DNA of 64,000 bases from Symbiodinium natans (lineage: Eukaryota > Sar > Dinophyceae > Suessiales > Symbiodiniaceae), in contig CAJNDS010002207.1 in NCBI GenBank assembly GCA_905221605.1, positions 188,001 to 252,000 of the forward strand, written 5' to 3'. Position 1 is the first letter of the stretch. Every line of letters begins with the position of its first letter. Under the pieces are notes generated by a model. That model saw only the letters and a program-made list of their open reading frames with translations. It made no database searches and was not told where the DNA came from. The position numbers were made by a program, and so were the translations under genes. Positions 20,571 to 30,154 of the stretch are shown in pieces.

Positions 20571-21714
20571 CCTGAGCCACGCATGCTGAATCCCCCTGCC
20601 CCCACTCCTCTCCGCAATGTTCCTCATGCCAGGTTCCGCTGGTGCACGCTTTCATGCACCTGACCTCCGAATGTTTCACTAAAGGGCATGTCCCTCTACA
20701 TCCAGCCGCTCCTGTGATGTCTCTTCCAGATGACTACTGCTAATGTTGTTGCCTAGCGAAGAGACTTGTTCAGGCGTGATGGCAACTTATCCCCGCGCCT
20801 CGCTAGCACAGCATAGCGTAGTGGTGTTAATCTGTTTTCGAGCCAGGCTTGGATGATATCCGCACAAGAGACCACGTGCCGGTGCGCTGTTTCTAATTCG
20901 GAAACCGCGTTCTTCATGAATCTCCGTTCTTTTGCATGTGGGCTTGCCGGTGCTAGACGTCAACGTGGTAAAGCCCTAGCCAAAGTCTGAAATCCTTTGG
21001 CTCGAACCCCCCAAGCATTATCGCAGGAGGAAGGGTTGGTTTAGCAACGACCGCTGCTCAGAATTCAAAGATCAACGCAGCCCGGCATGCTCCTTGCCCT
21101 CGCCTCACAATTCAATTCAACGAGCATCTTTTGCCGTTGTTTGTTTGCATGCATCCAGCTCCACCCCTTCCCTCGGGTTTGCTCATCTCAACGTGGGCGT
21201 AGACGTAGGCAATGCATGTTGTGGGACTGGTCCTTGGCGTTGTCCGTGGGAGCGGGGGACCATGACAGCAGACGGCTGCCAAAAACTGTAGTGCAGAAGC
21301 AAGCCATCTATTTATATAGGGTTTGTGCCTGAACGAGAAAAGGCAGACTGATTGCTGTGCAGGGTTGCTCAGGTTCTTCAGTTGCCACAGGCTGGGATTA
21401 CACTTGTGCCTGTGATCTGCACCTGCAATAATTCCTGGTTGAGGCACGATTGAGACCAGCAACAAACTTCAACTTCGCAACCTCGACCCTTTGCAAGTTG
21501 CTCGGAAGCACAGCCAGTATCTTCGCATCCTAGGAATTGGATGGATTTGCACGCAGATGGGGTTTTGACGGTTGGAATGAGAATCTAGTCGAGGTCTGTT
21601 ATCAGCTGGCATCTGGTATCACAGATAAGGAGAACCTGCCTCCCCATAAGGTTAAGACGTGCTAAGCACGTTCGCAGGGAGTCGTGGCTCAAGCGGCCCA
21701 ATGTAGCAACAGCC
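20571..21714. other. Stretch between the retrotransposon and the secreted-protein gene
   Basis: No supported gene. Frames at 21087-21332 (+) and 21112-21465 (-) overlap one another and have no recognisable motif. Confidence 0.5.
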
Positions 21715-22180
21715 ATGTGGCGGCTGCTGTGTGCGGTGGCAGGGGCCTCTCTCACAGTAGCCGTGCCCAATGGACAGTCTCGTCATGTCGATGCAGGCGG
21801 GGAGGGGGGGAGGGCTGCATGGAAGGCTCGAGTGCAGTTTGATGCATTTTGCCCGTGGCTCGGCCATGCAGGTGTCTTGCGCGATCTGAACGAAATTGAG
21901 GCCGGGCTTTATGCCCGGAACCTCACGGCTGTCAAATCGGTTCTTTTGACGGTGGCTGGGTCCTCCAACCTTACTGGAGAGGAGGTGGATGAGATCTTGG
22001 ACGGTGTAAACGGCATCGTCAATGACACACTGGAGCCGTCAGTGAAGACGGACTTTGCTATTGCGCAAGACCAGATGGACGGCTTCTATGAGCTTTTCCT
22101 GAAGTGCGAGGAGGACCAGTTGCACGCGTTCAACAGGTCGGTCACGGATCAGAGCCTTAGCCGAATTGCCCCACCGTCTG
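21715..22180 (+). CDS. Exon 1 of the secreted-protein gene
   Basis: Open from the ATG to TAA at 22191. The natural end is probably a donor before that: GTCGGTCA at 22149 or GTTAAGTC at about 22180. N-terminal hydrophobic signal followed by an Ala/Gly-rich spacer. Putative N-glycosylation sites include Asn-Leu-Thr twice, Asn-Asp-Thr and Asn-Arg-Ser, consistent with secretion. Confidence 0.6.
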
Positions 22181-22925
22181 TTAAGTCGTAAGCCGCCCTA
22201 GGGGGCTTGAGGTTTCAGGGGCATGTTGGCCATGACCATAGCTGCCTGAGGGCCAGCATTGTGCAGTTCACGAGCAGCCACGAGCTGTGTCGCAAGCAGC
22301 AGTCGCTCATTGCGGACCAGGCGGGTTGGTACGGCTTTGGTGTAAGGAATTCTCCGTTGAGTTTAGGGTTTCCATGGGTTTCGGCTCCTCTGCCGCATCG
22401 TACGCCATACGCGGTACGCTCGTAAGACTTAGCAGTGGCTTCAGATAGTCAAATAGTGCTACGTTCGACACTTGGATAAACCTCACTTGGGTGACAAAAG
22501 GTGGTCTCATGCACTACGCTGCTGACTGCTGCGGAGAGCATCCAGTCGGCCAAGTGTACGCTCTACAGTGTCTCTTGGCCACGCTGGTCTCGAGTTGAGG
22601 GTCAAGGGCTTAGAAACTTAGAGATGTATCTGCTTCCGTTTCAGAAAGTCCCCAGCCCACCTGCATCCATGGACCCTGCAAGTACGTATATGTACAGAAG
22701 GAGAGGAGATCTGAACCCGACACTCGGAGTTGCTATATCTCAACCAGCCCAGAAGCTAGCGTTGAGGAGGCCATTGAGAAACCCGCGATTTGTGTCCAGG
22801 AGACCGACGTGCTCCCAACAACGCCCCCGTGCCTCTCTCATGGGGGCGAGGATGTAGAAGCCTACCATGAGCGGCAAATCCAGGACTTCTACATTAAGAT
22901 GGTTTGCTGTGGCCTTCCCACATGA
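21715..22925 (+). CDS. Multi-exon gene for a small secreted protein, unknown family
   Basis: The ATG at 21715 starts a signal peptide (Met-Trp-Arg-Leu-Leu-Cys-Ala-Val-Ala-Gly-Ala-Ser). An amphipathic helical region follows, rich in Glu-Glu-Val-Asp-Glu-Ile-Leu-Asp and Asn-x-Ser/Thr sites, with exon 1 reaching about 22150-22180. Exon 2, about 22218-22339, encodes the His-Glu-Leu-Cys-Arg-Lys-Gln-Gln-Ser-Leu segment and ends at GTGTAAGG. A short exon is likely at about 22502-22600. Another follows TTCCGTTTCAG at 22645 and encodes a Cys-rich then acidic tail (Cys-Ile-His-Gly-Pro-Cys-Lys; Glu-Asp-Val-Glu-Ala-Tyr-His-Glu-Arg) to TGA at 22925. The sum is a secreted or lumenal helical, Cys-containing protein. 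I do not recognise the family and the exact joins are unresolved. Confidence 0.55.
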
Positions 22926-23396
22926 CCGCCAAGGCTTTAGGCTTTGGGCTTTGGGCTGGGGGCCCATGGCTTGTGTAAGCCTTCAGCAACGTTGCCGCGA
23001 TGCCGATCTCGGCTCACTCGGGGGGAGGGAGGGGGGGGGGGGGTGTTGGCGACGTGCAAGATGTAAGGCTCCCAGGCTTAGTTTTTGAGAGGGTTGAGAG
23101 GGGAGGCATTGCAGCATGTCTGCAATACATCTGGGCATGCAGGAGTTCGAGGCAAGCCTGAGCAACCTCCTCCTGCGCAAGCATGTCTCGTGGCTATGGA
23201 CCATGGGCCGGGGGTTCAACTGCCCCTTTGCAATTTCTCCTAGCAGGGCAGTGTTCCGGGTTTTGAAAGGTCGTTGAAGGGCCAAAAAACGAGCCTATCA
23301 AGTCCTTCTAAAGTTTGCGTCAAGCAAACATGCATGCAGCCATGGCTTCTGCCACGGCTTTTGCTTTCGTTGCCCAGTGCGAACTGAAGGTCTGGG

Positions 23397-23512
23397 CCCC
23401 GCAATCTCACAAAGAACTCTCCACTGTACCAACCATTGGAATTCACAGGGGTGTAGCAGATTCCATTGTTGAAAGAAATGTGATATCCCTGTGCGACCAC
23501 CCCCCATGCCAA
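23397..23512 (-). CDS. Possible exon, Cys/Asn/Gly-rich, unknown family
   Basis: The minus-strand frame contains Ser-Phe-Asn-Asn-Gly-Ile-Cys-Tyr-Thr-Pro-Val-Asn followed by Gly-Trp-Tyr-Ser-Gly-Glu-Phe-Phe-Val. It resembles another minus-strand segment near 24170-24090 that reads Ala-Gln-Leu-Cys-Tyr-Thr-Asn-Ala-Asp-Asp-Val, which suggests repeated exons of one gene. An equally open plus frame (23315-23821) covers the same bases, so the strand is not certain. Confidence 0.3.
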
Positions 23513-24064
23513 GCCGATTGCTCAGGAGTGCGGGAACGCTACGGAAAGGCTTACCACACAGAGGGGGCAATGCACCAGTGCAAACACATCACTGTCAGAT
23601 GTGCGGAACGAGTGCGACTTCAAGCAGCTCAAGTTGGACACCTGCCTATGGATCAGCGTGCGTGTCCAGGTTTTGACTTTACCGTTTTGTGTGCAGGGTT
23701 CACAGAATTGGGAAGAGATAAATTTTCTTACATTGTTGTGCGAGCCTACGTCTCAGCCTCTATTCGTCTTCTTCCGTTTATCCGCCTCCTCCTCAGTCCT
23801 ACTCTCTCTGCTAGTACATGATCACAATGGCAACAGACACGCTCGCGCACGCCTGCTCATGCAAAGCATGATGGATGGCCTGTGCCTGGGATACCGAAAT
23901 TCTTGTTCCCGGGATACGGAAAATCGTACATAAAAGACTGGCGACAAGGAAAGCAAGAGTTTCAGAGGATCACCTAAACTTGTTTCAGCGCCCAGAAAAT
24001 GAGCATGAAGAAGCCCGCATCTTCGGCGCCAGCCTCCTGCTTCTGTAGATTTTGAGCAGAATGC

Positions 24065-24310
24065 CCGACGCTTGGAATTCCACCCAGGTTCCCACACACA
24101 CACATGTGCCTCCATCCTGAGCCACATCGTCTGCATTGGTGTAGCAAAGCTGGGCTGTGCCGTTGCCAGCAAGTTGATTCATCAAGTAACCTCAGATACT
24201 ACATTACCACATGATCGCACAAAACAGTGAGTATGAACAGGGAGTGCCCAGTGCCCCTGCTCTCAACAAGACTTTGGTAACAGATTTGCGCGCACACACA
24301 CACAACAAAA
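24065..24310 (-). repeat. Diverged duplicated segment, copy 1
   Basis: Shares scattered but colinear blocks with 24695-24930: ACATGTGC...GAGCCACATCGTCTGCA; TTGCCAGCA; GTGCCC-CTGCTCTC(A/C)AAC; and CTTTGGTAACAGA followed by ACACACAC. On the minus strand it encodes a Gly-Asn-Gly-Thr-Ala-Gln-Leu-Cys-Tyr-Thr-Asn-Ala-Asp-Asp-Val segment, possibly an exon. Confidence 0.5.
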
Positions 24311-24694
24311 GCCACTCGGGCGTGTTTTATCTCGCAAAACAGCGTTCGGCTCTGGATATGACGAATTCAGAATCGCTTCCGAAACAACTCTTGCCAGGCA
24401 AACCATGCTCGGACCACAGGCAATTTGCAGTTTTGGCCGGCGCGGCAGTGGCGCTTGAAGCCCTCCTGCGGCAAGCTTGCACTTTGCTCGTGCCACGTCT
24501 TGACATTGATCATTGCTACTGAAACTCGTTGATTGTTTCTCGTTGATCAGGCAGAAATACTCCTCGCGAATCTTGGTTTGTTTTGTTGCAGATGGGAACT
24601 CATCGTTTGAGTGTAACAATGGACAGCTAATGGCATGGGCAATCCTGCCGCAGACAGCCCGGCAAACGAAACAACGACCAATTCTGTCACGGCT

Positions 24695-24930
24695 TGGTAC
24701 ACATGTGCACCCACTCTGAGCCACATCGGTCACATCGTCTGCAAGTATCACTGGTGGTGTACTACTGCTGGGCCGCCGTTGTTGCCAGCAGTTTGGTCCC
24801 AAACAGCTTGCCACTCGAAGGCTTCGCTTCGTTGCATTGGGGTTGCCAAGGAGCGCCAGCCCCTTGCCTCTGCTCCCAACCAGACTCTTGGTAACAGAGT
24901 CGGATTCACACGCACACACATGCGCGCAGA
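24695..24930 (-). repeat. Diverged duplicated segment, copy 2
   Basis: Counterpart of 24065-24310, offset by about 600-615 bp. The minus-strand version of the peptide (Ala-Asp-Asp-Val-Thr-Asp-Val-Ala-Gln-Ser-Gly-Cys-Thr-Cys) is interrupted upstream by in-frame stops, so this copy may be decayed. Confidence 0.5.
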
Positions 24931-25819
24931 CATACTGGTTTCCGACCGTGAGTGTCGAAACGCATTTCGTGGGTCCGGAAATTTGAGGCTTCGAAACCCC
25001 CATGAAGAACATGGGCCCCCGAAATGTCCACCACACGCTCCAAACTCACTCACGCTCGTTTTTTCGTTTTCGCATAGTACGTTTGTTTTACACCTTTGGG
25101 TCCACAAGGCTAGGTCCGTCTGCAGTCATTACCAAACCACACACACACACTCACCTCTCTAACTGTTGGCCCATTACACCCTACATGACTTGCCCCAGGC
25201 ACAAATATACTGCGTGCACTCTCCTCGCTCTTTCTTTCGTTCTGCCTTTCCCAAGTCCAATTCCTCGTCTTGGCTCTTTTGAACAGAGCATGTCAGGGTC
25301 TTGGAGTGGAAGTGAAGCATGTCCACGGTATTGGAGGGTCTTTGTGGAATGGAGTGGGGGCTCCGCGACTAGGGCCTTCAAAACCCGATCAAGCCTAAAG
25401 CAACATGCAGTCCTTCATGGACTGCATTCGGAACTCTTTGCCTTCAACACTCCTTCCCAAAGAGTTCTTGAGTCGTAGAACCTACGTAGATGGCACAGCC
25501 GAGTCGACGGACTAGCACAGGACAACTCTGTGTGCGATCTCTCGGCGAAGATGGGAATCGATTGTGCGGCATACAACACGTGCCGACAGCAGGCCAAGTT
25601 TCCGTTCCGTAAGGAAAAAGGTGTGGCATTTCGTGCATGTGACATGTTGCATGCTGTTCTTGCCAATGCATTGGTGGCGAGACAAGCCGCTAGGTCGATA
25701 CAGTATATCCGTTGGACTCTGTTGGCGTATCTCAACAATCTTGTTGCTCATAGCACTCCTGACGATAGATCGAGACCGGCATGCGCAACCTGCAAGATGC
25801 ATGAAAGCCTTAGATTTTG

Positions 25820-26060
25820 GCAGTTCCATGCAGAGAGTGGGGTTCAGGGGGCAGGTAGTCCACCATCTCCGACCAGGCCATGTACTCCTTCATGGAGGCC
25901 AACTCTTCTGTGAGCGTCACTGAAGAAGAGCTGAAGGTGACGTGGAAAATGCTTCCGGGCCAGTCGGGGCTCAGGGTACTCTCGATGCTAGTCGTGCGTT
26001 TGCTGCTTCTCTCATGTCGAACAGGCTTAAAGTCGAATGAATCTAGCCAAGGAACAATGT
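25820..26060 (-). CDS. Possible exon, unknown product
   Basis: The minus frame reads Lys-Val-Met-Asn-Ile-Val-Pro-Trp-Leu-Asp-Ser-Phe-Asp-Phe ... Leu-Thr-Glu-Glu-Leu-Ala-Ser-Met-Lys-Glu-Tyr-Met-Ala-Trp-Ser-Glu-Met. This is good protein composition that the plus strand lacks over most of its length. No domain is recognised. It lies upstream, in the minus sense, of the duplicated segments and could belong to the same gene. Confidence 0.3.
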
Positions 26061-26205
26061 TCATGACTTTGAATGGGTGGGGGCGGCACGAACAACAACT
26101 TTTGAGGATTAGGTTGCGGTAGAGTGCTTTGTGGCTCGGGTCTCCGAGAGCGGACCCGCCGAGGTCCTTGGCCACCCCGTCACAGATCGGAGCTATGCCC
26201 TTCAA

Positions 26206-27030
26206 CTCTTTCTAGGAGACCCTAAATTCGCCCTTTCAGAAGCTGAAGCCCCATGAACCCCACAGAAGGAAGGTCACACCGGTCCGCAAGAGCCGAAAGC
26301 TGCCGAAAGCCCAGGCTGCAGCAAGTGAGATGCATGGTCGATGCCGCCAAGAACCGGGACCCCCACCTGGTGGCCATTTGCAGTGAGAGGAAGCAGCTGG
26401 GCTGCTTTGGAGTTTAGGATTTCCAGGGCGATTTGGGCGCCCCCCCCTGTGGGTTTTTGCTCGCGGGCTGAGCGCAGGCACCATCACTCCCCCCGACAAA
26501 GAGGTTGAAGTGCTCAAAGCCAGATTGCCATCGAAGGTTCCAAAGTCTTAAGCAGAAGATCTTGCTTCTAAACTCTGAATCCTAGCAGTCCCAATGCCTA
26601 TCAGCTTTGTACTGGCATGCAACTTGTGGTCCAAAGCCCTGAAGCTCAAGCTCCCAAAAGCAAAGGAACTACAGTGTGGCACATCTTACCATCAACTACA
26701 CTGGCGTGCCGCCCTTCGCCCCGTGCCAAACCCTCTCCGAGCCGCCGGGTTCTCCACAGCATCCTGACTTCATTCGGATGCTTTGAGGAAATGCAGAGGA
26801 ACAGCTGGAAGCAAGCATGAGCCCATCAGAGACTGCCTCCATGTAGCTTGCACAGTCGGACTCGGCCCTTCACCGGGCATGCTCAGCACAGTGGGGTGCA
26901 TGTCCTGTGGAACGCATCATGTTCATGTTGTTCATGTTCGAGGTGTGCTCTCTTTGTTCCGTAGAGACATGAATGGCGAGCCTGCGAATGGAGCAGTTCC
27001 CGACGCACATGTCTCACTGAAATGAAGCTA
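26206..27030. other. Stretch without a supported gene
   Basis: Only overlapping short frames. A C-run lies at 26440-26448. Confidence 0.5.
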
Positions 27031-27033
27031 GTT

Positions 27034-27180
27034 TTGAGCTGGCAAGGTACATGGAGGCCATGTATGCGAAGATGCCGAAGATGCTCAGAAGGCATTTGTT
27101 GTTGCCGTTTGTTGTTGGCACTCTTCGGGACTCCCGAATCTCAGAATCAACCTTGCCACGAGACGACTTCAGCAACTGAG
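27034..27180 (+). CDS. Possible exon, unknown product
   Basis: After a TAG that could be an acceptor, one frame reads Phe-Glu-Leu-Ala-Arg-Tyr-Met-Glu-Ala-Met-Tyr-Ala-Lys-Met-Pro-Lys-Met-Leu-Arg-Arg and then a short hydrophobic stretch, ending at TGA near 27180. The helical, Met/Lys-rich composition is plausible. There is no family match, and neighbouring frames are also open. Confidence 0.25.
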
Positions 27181-29127
27181 GAATGCCCCGGTCTCCGCAT
27201 GCCAGGCTTCATGCTGTCTCAGGAATACGACGTTCGCCCGTTGATGTTGTTGTACCTCTTCGCCTTCGCTGCCGCGTTGCGTGCTGCCAAATGGCAGCGC
27301 AGTCGCAGTGGATGCCAAAAGCTGAGATACGTTCTGCTACCAATGGATCATGTGATGGGTGTAGGGCAGTCAGCAGCCGTACGATCCGGGATCTCAGCGT
27401 TGGGACCGTTCGGGCAACTATATAGGGTTCAGGAGCTTATGTATTGCTCGTTGGGATGCATGTTGCTGCTTGTTGTCCCCCCTTCGTTTTACTGACGGCC
27501 TCTCTGGAAGGGGAAGCGATCCAAATCACAGACGTTCCGTGCTTGTTTTGGGAGGGTCAAGTGGGTCCGGGGAGGCGTGCTAAGAGGAGGAGGGAACAGA
27601 GGATTAGAAAAAGGACCTGCGATGGGTTTGGGGTTTCCTTCGTTGTATACATTGGTTGCAAGACTATCCAAAAGCCCACTCCTTATAGCAAACAAAGCTC
27701 GTGGGTGTCAAGCACCAGTAAGACTCCAAAGCCTCCCGGGCTGTTGGTCCATGGCACAGCTTATAGTTGTTCTTGCACGCCTACACAACCCAAGCTTTAA
27801 GGTTTCCATGCTTGTACTTGTGGAGGCTCCTTGCGGTGAGGCGGGTCCCTGTGTCTTGCATGACATGACCACCCAAGTTGTCAGGCGTCCGAGCTCCGAA
27901 GTTCCTAATCCAAAGAGACAAATGCACCTCATGCATCTGCACTGGCACATGCAGACATCGCGTTGCGCACGTCAAATTCCACATGGCACTTTACGGGTTT
28001 TCAGGCAAACAATTGGAAGCTCGCAAGTCCATTTCTTATCGGATGAAGCTCGTGCTGCCCATGTCCCCATGGCAAGAGCCGCATCGCGCGCTGCCTCTGA
28101 GGTGGGTGCATGCCAGTGTAGCAGTGTAGAGGCTACTATATAGGCATAAATGGGTTTGTGCATGTGGGTTTGGGCTTGCAGGCCAGAGGCAATCAGAAGT
28201 TCAGGACTGAGAGCCAAATTTGCCCAAAAATGACAGCATGTCAGGCTTCCAGGCTAACAGGGAGTAGAGTGGCCAATTTTGTTGAAGCTCGCAGGAACCT
28301 TTGCGAGATTGCAGTGTTCTGTTTCTAGGGTTCTAGGAGGTTCCGTGGCTTCGGGGGCATGGGTTGGTTCTATTGTTTATACGGTGCAGGCTTCAAGGAG
28401 CTCTTGCAGCGAGGTTTGGGTTCTTATCAGCAGAATCCCAAGCTCAAAGCCTGAAGTCGTAATTTTCCACTCGTACCGTCTCGGGTCCATTGGGTTCACA
28501 AACGTCACATGTTTGGGTGTGTCTCATCGGAGGTGGTACTTCAGAGTTTAAGGTTGGAAGCTGCTAGTTTTTGCCGAGTTGAGGCCGTGGAATCCGGAAT
28601 CTAGCTTTGGGCCTTCGTGCCTGCTCTTGCTGCCATGCGCGCAGTCTCGATTCAAGCGAGCCACGCTTAGTTCTCAAAAGTCGGGCACCCTCATACGCCC
28701 CCTTCATGTGTCAATATCGACGGCACATGGACAATTCGTCATGTGTCCTCAATTTGGTAAAAGTAACCCCGAAACCCCAATGGGCTCCCAATGCATTCAG
28801 TCGGAAGGCTACCCCGAGTCATATGTCACCCATCTCTCCACACATCTCCGTGCCATGACGCATCGCCCCTGCAACGCCGTGGCCGGGTGCTTTGTTGCCC
28901 GGAAGCTGCAATGCTGAGCTTGAGATTCCGCGAGCCTACATCCCCAAACCCCTATAGTGACAGACCTTGGTGGATGACAGGAATACTCAGAAGGTGCAGG
29001 ACTGAGCGCCCCGAGCCCCAGGAACCTTAAACTTTAAGCCCTAAATTATCCTCCGAGGATCACGAAGCTGACCAGACAACCAGGGAAACATCTTGAGCAA
29101 TTTTCGGGAGCCTTTCCTTGCCTGAGA
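27181..29127. other. Stretch without a supported gene
   Basis: Several frames of 80-190 codons overlap on opposite strands, for example 27577-28143 (+). None has a domain or clear coding asymmetry. Confidence 0.45.
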
Positions 29128-29151
29128 TCAAAGCGCACCCGCACGCACACA

Positions 29152-29202
29152 CCCGCACGCACCCGCACGCACGCACCCACGCATGCACGCACGCACCCAC
29201 AC
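29152..29202. repeat. 51-bp direct repeat, left copy (GCACCC/GCACGC type)
   Basis: Identical by eye to 32377-32427. It includes the non-periodic word ACGCATGCACGC, so the match is not just simple-sequence phase. It sits in a longer CACGCACC-rich tract (29134-29210). Confidence 0.9.
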
Positions 29203-29379
29203 GTACGCTGACCATCTGGTCAATGGGTGGCTTTCTTCTTTGCTTACAGTATACTACTGCGTACATCGGTGCCACAGGGGGCCCACCAGCTAATCCGAAA
29301 AAAAACTAGAATGCAGGTACGTCACCAGGCGTCCCTGGTGATATCCTGAGGTAATATGAGGAGCTTCGTTGGATGGAGC

Positions 29380-29870
29380 CTCATATACCTCCTCCATCCC
29401 CCTGCTTACGCATCTGTGTTTGCCCGGGCTTCCAATAACACGCATGCGATCTCCACATGTCCCTTGAGCGACGCGCAGACACGGCTGTGCAGCTAGCATG
29501 CCTCTGCAAATCTGTGTGAGCACTCACTTCCAACAGCAAGCACACAATCTCAAGGTGGCCCTGGCGCGACGCGGTCATGAGTGCCGTGTCACCACGGCGG
29601 TTCTGCAAGCCCTTGTCCCTATTCCCTTGGAAACAAGGTTTGCGCACATCTCCTGCTTGCGCATCTTTGTTTGCCCCGGCTTCCAATAACACGCGTGCGA
29701 TCTCCACATGTCCCTTGAGGGACACGCAGACACGGCTGTGCAGCTAGCATGACTCTGCAAATCTGTGTGAGCACTCACTTCCAACAGCAAGCACACAATC
29801 TCAAGGTAGCCCTGGCGCAACACGGTCATGAGTGCCGTGTCACCATGGCGGTTCTGCAAATCGCTTCTGC
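29380..29870 (-). pseudogene. Ankyrin-repeat relic, tandem 251-bp duplication
   Basis: Two copies about 251 bp apart (landmarks at 29405 and 29656) each encode ankyrin-type helices on the minus strand: Asp-Thr-Ala-Leu-Met-Thr ... Arg-Gln-Gly-His/Tyr-Leu-Glu-Ile-Val-Cys-Leu-Leu-Leu-Glu. In a second frame each reads Gly-His-Val-Glu-Ile-Ala-Arg-Val-Leu-Leu-Glu-Ala-Gly-Ala-Asn. The consensus switches frame in the middle of each unit, and 251 is not a multiple of three. The region therefore looks like a decayed ankyrin array rather than a working exon set, unless unusual introns restore the frame. Confidence 0.7.
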
Positions 29871-30154
29871 GTCGATTTGCATTTCAAGTCACTCCAGGGC
29901 CCCTGCAACAAACGGTCGATTCCACTAAACTTCCACAGAAGACCTACCCTTTGGTACAGGGATGTACACACACACCCCTTCAAAAGAAGGGGTTGTTTTT
30001 AGATGGGCCTTGCACTGATCTGAGTACTAAGAAGAGGACGAATGCAATGCAGCGACGCAGAAGCTCGAAGGAGCACTTGTTATTTCCCACAACTCACTCC
30101 AGGTTGACTGCTCAAGGCAGCTCATCTAAAACACTATTGGGGAACTGTTTGCGC

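Noticed and set aside
20990-21030. tRNA-like B box (GGTTCGAGCC on the minus strand)
   Set aside because: No pairing T-arm, no A box and no acceptor stem around it.
26920-26945. Similarity of TTCATGTTGTTCATGTTCGA to the region near 56413
   Set aside because: Short and composed of a simple word; no longer homology is visible.
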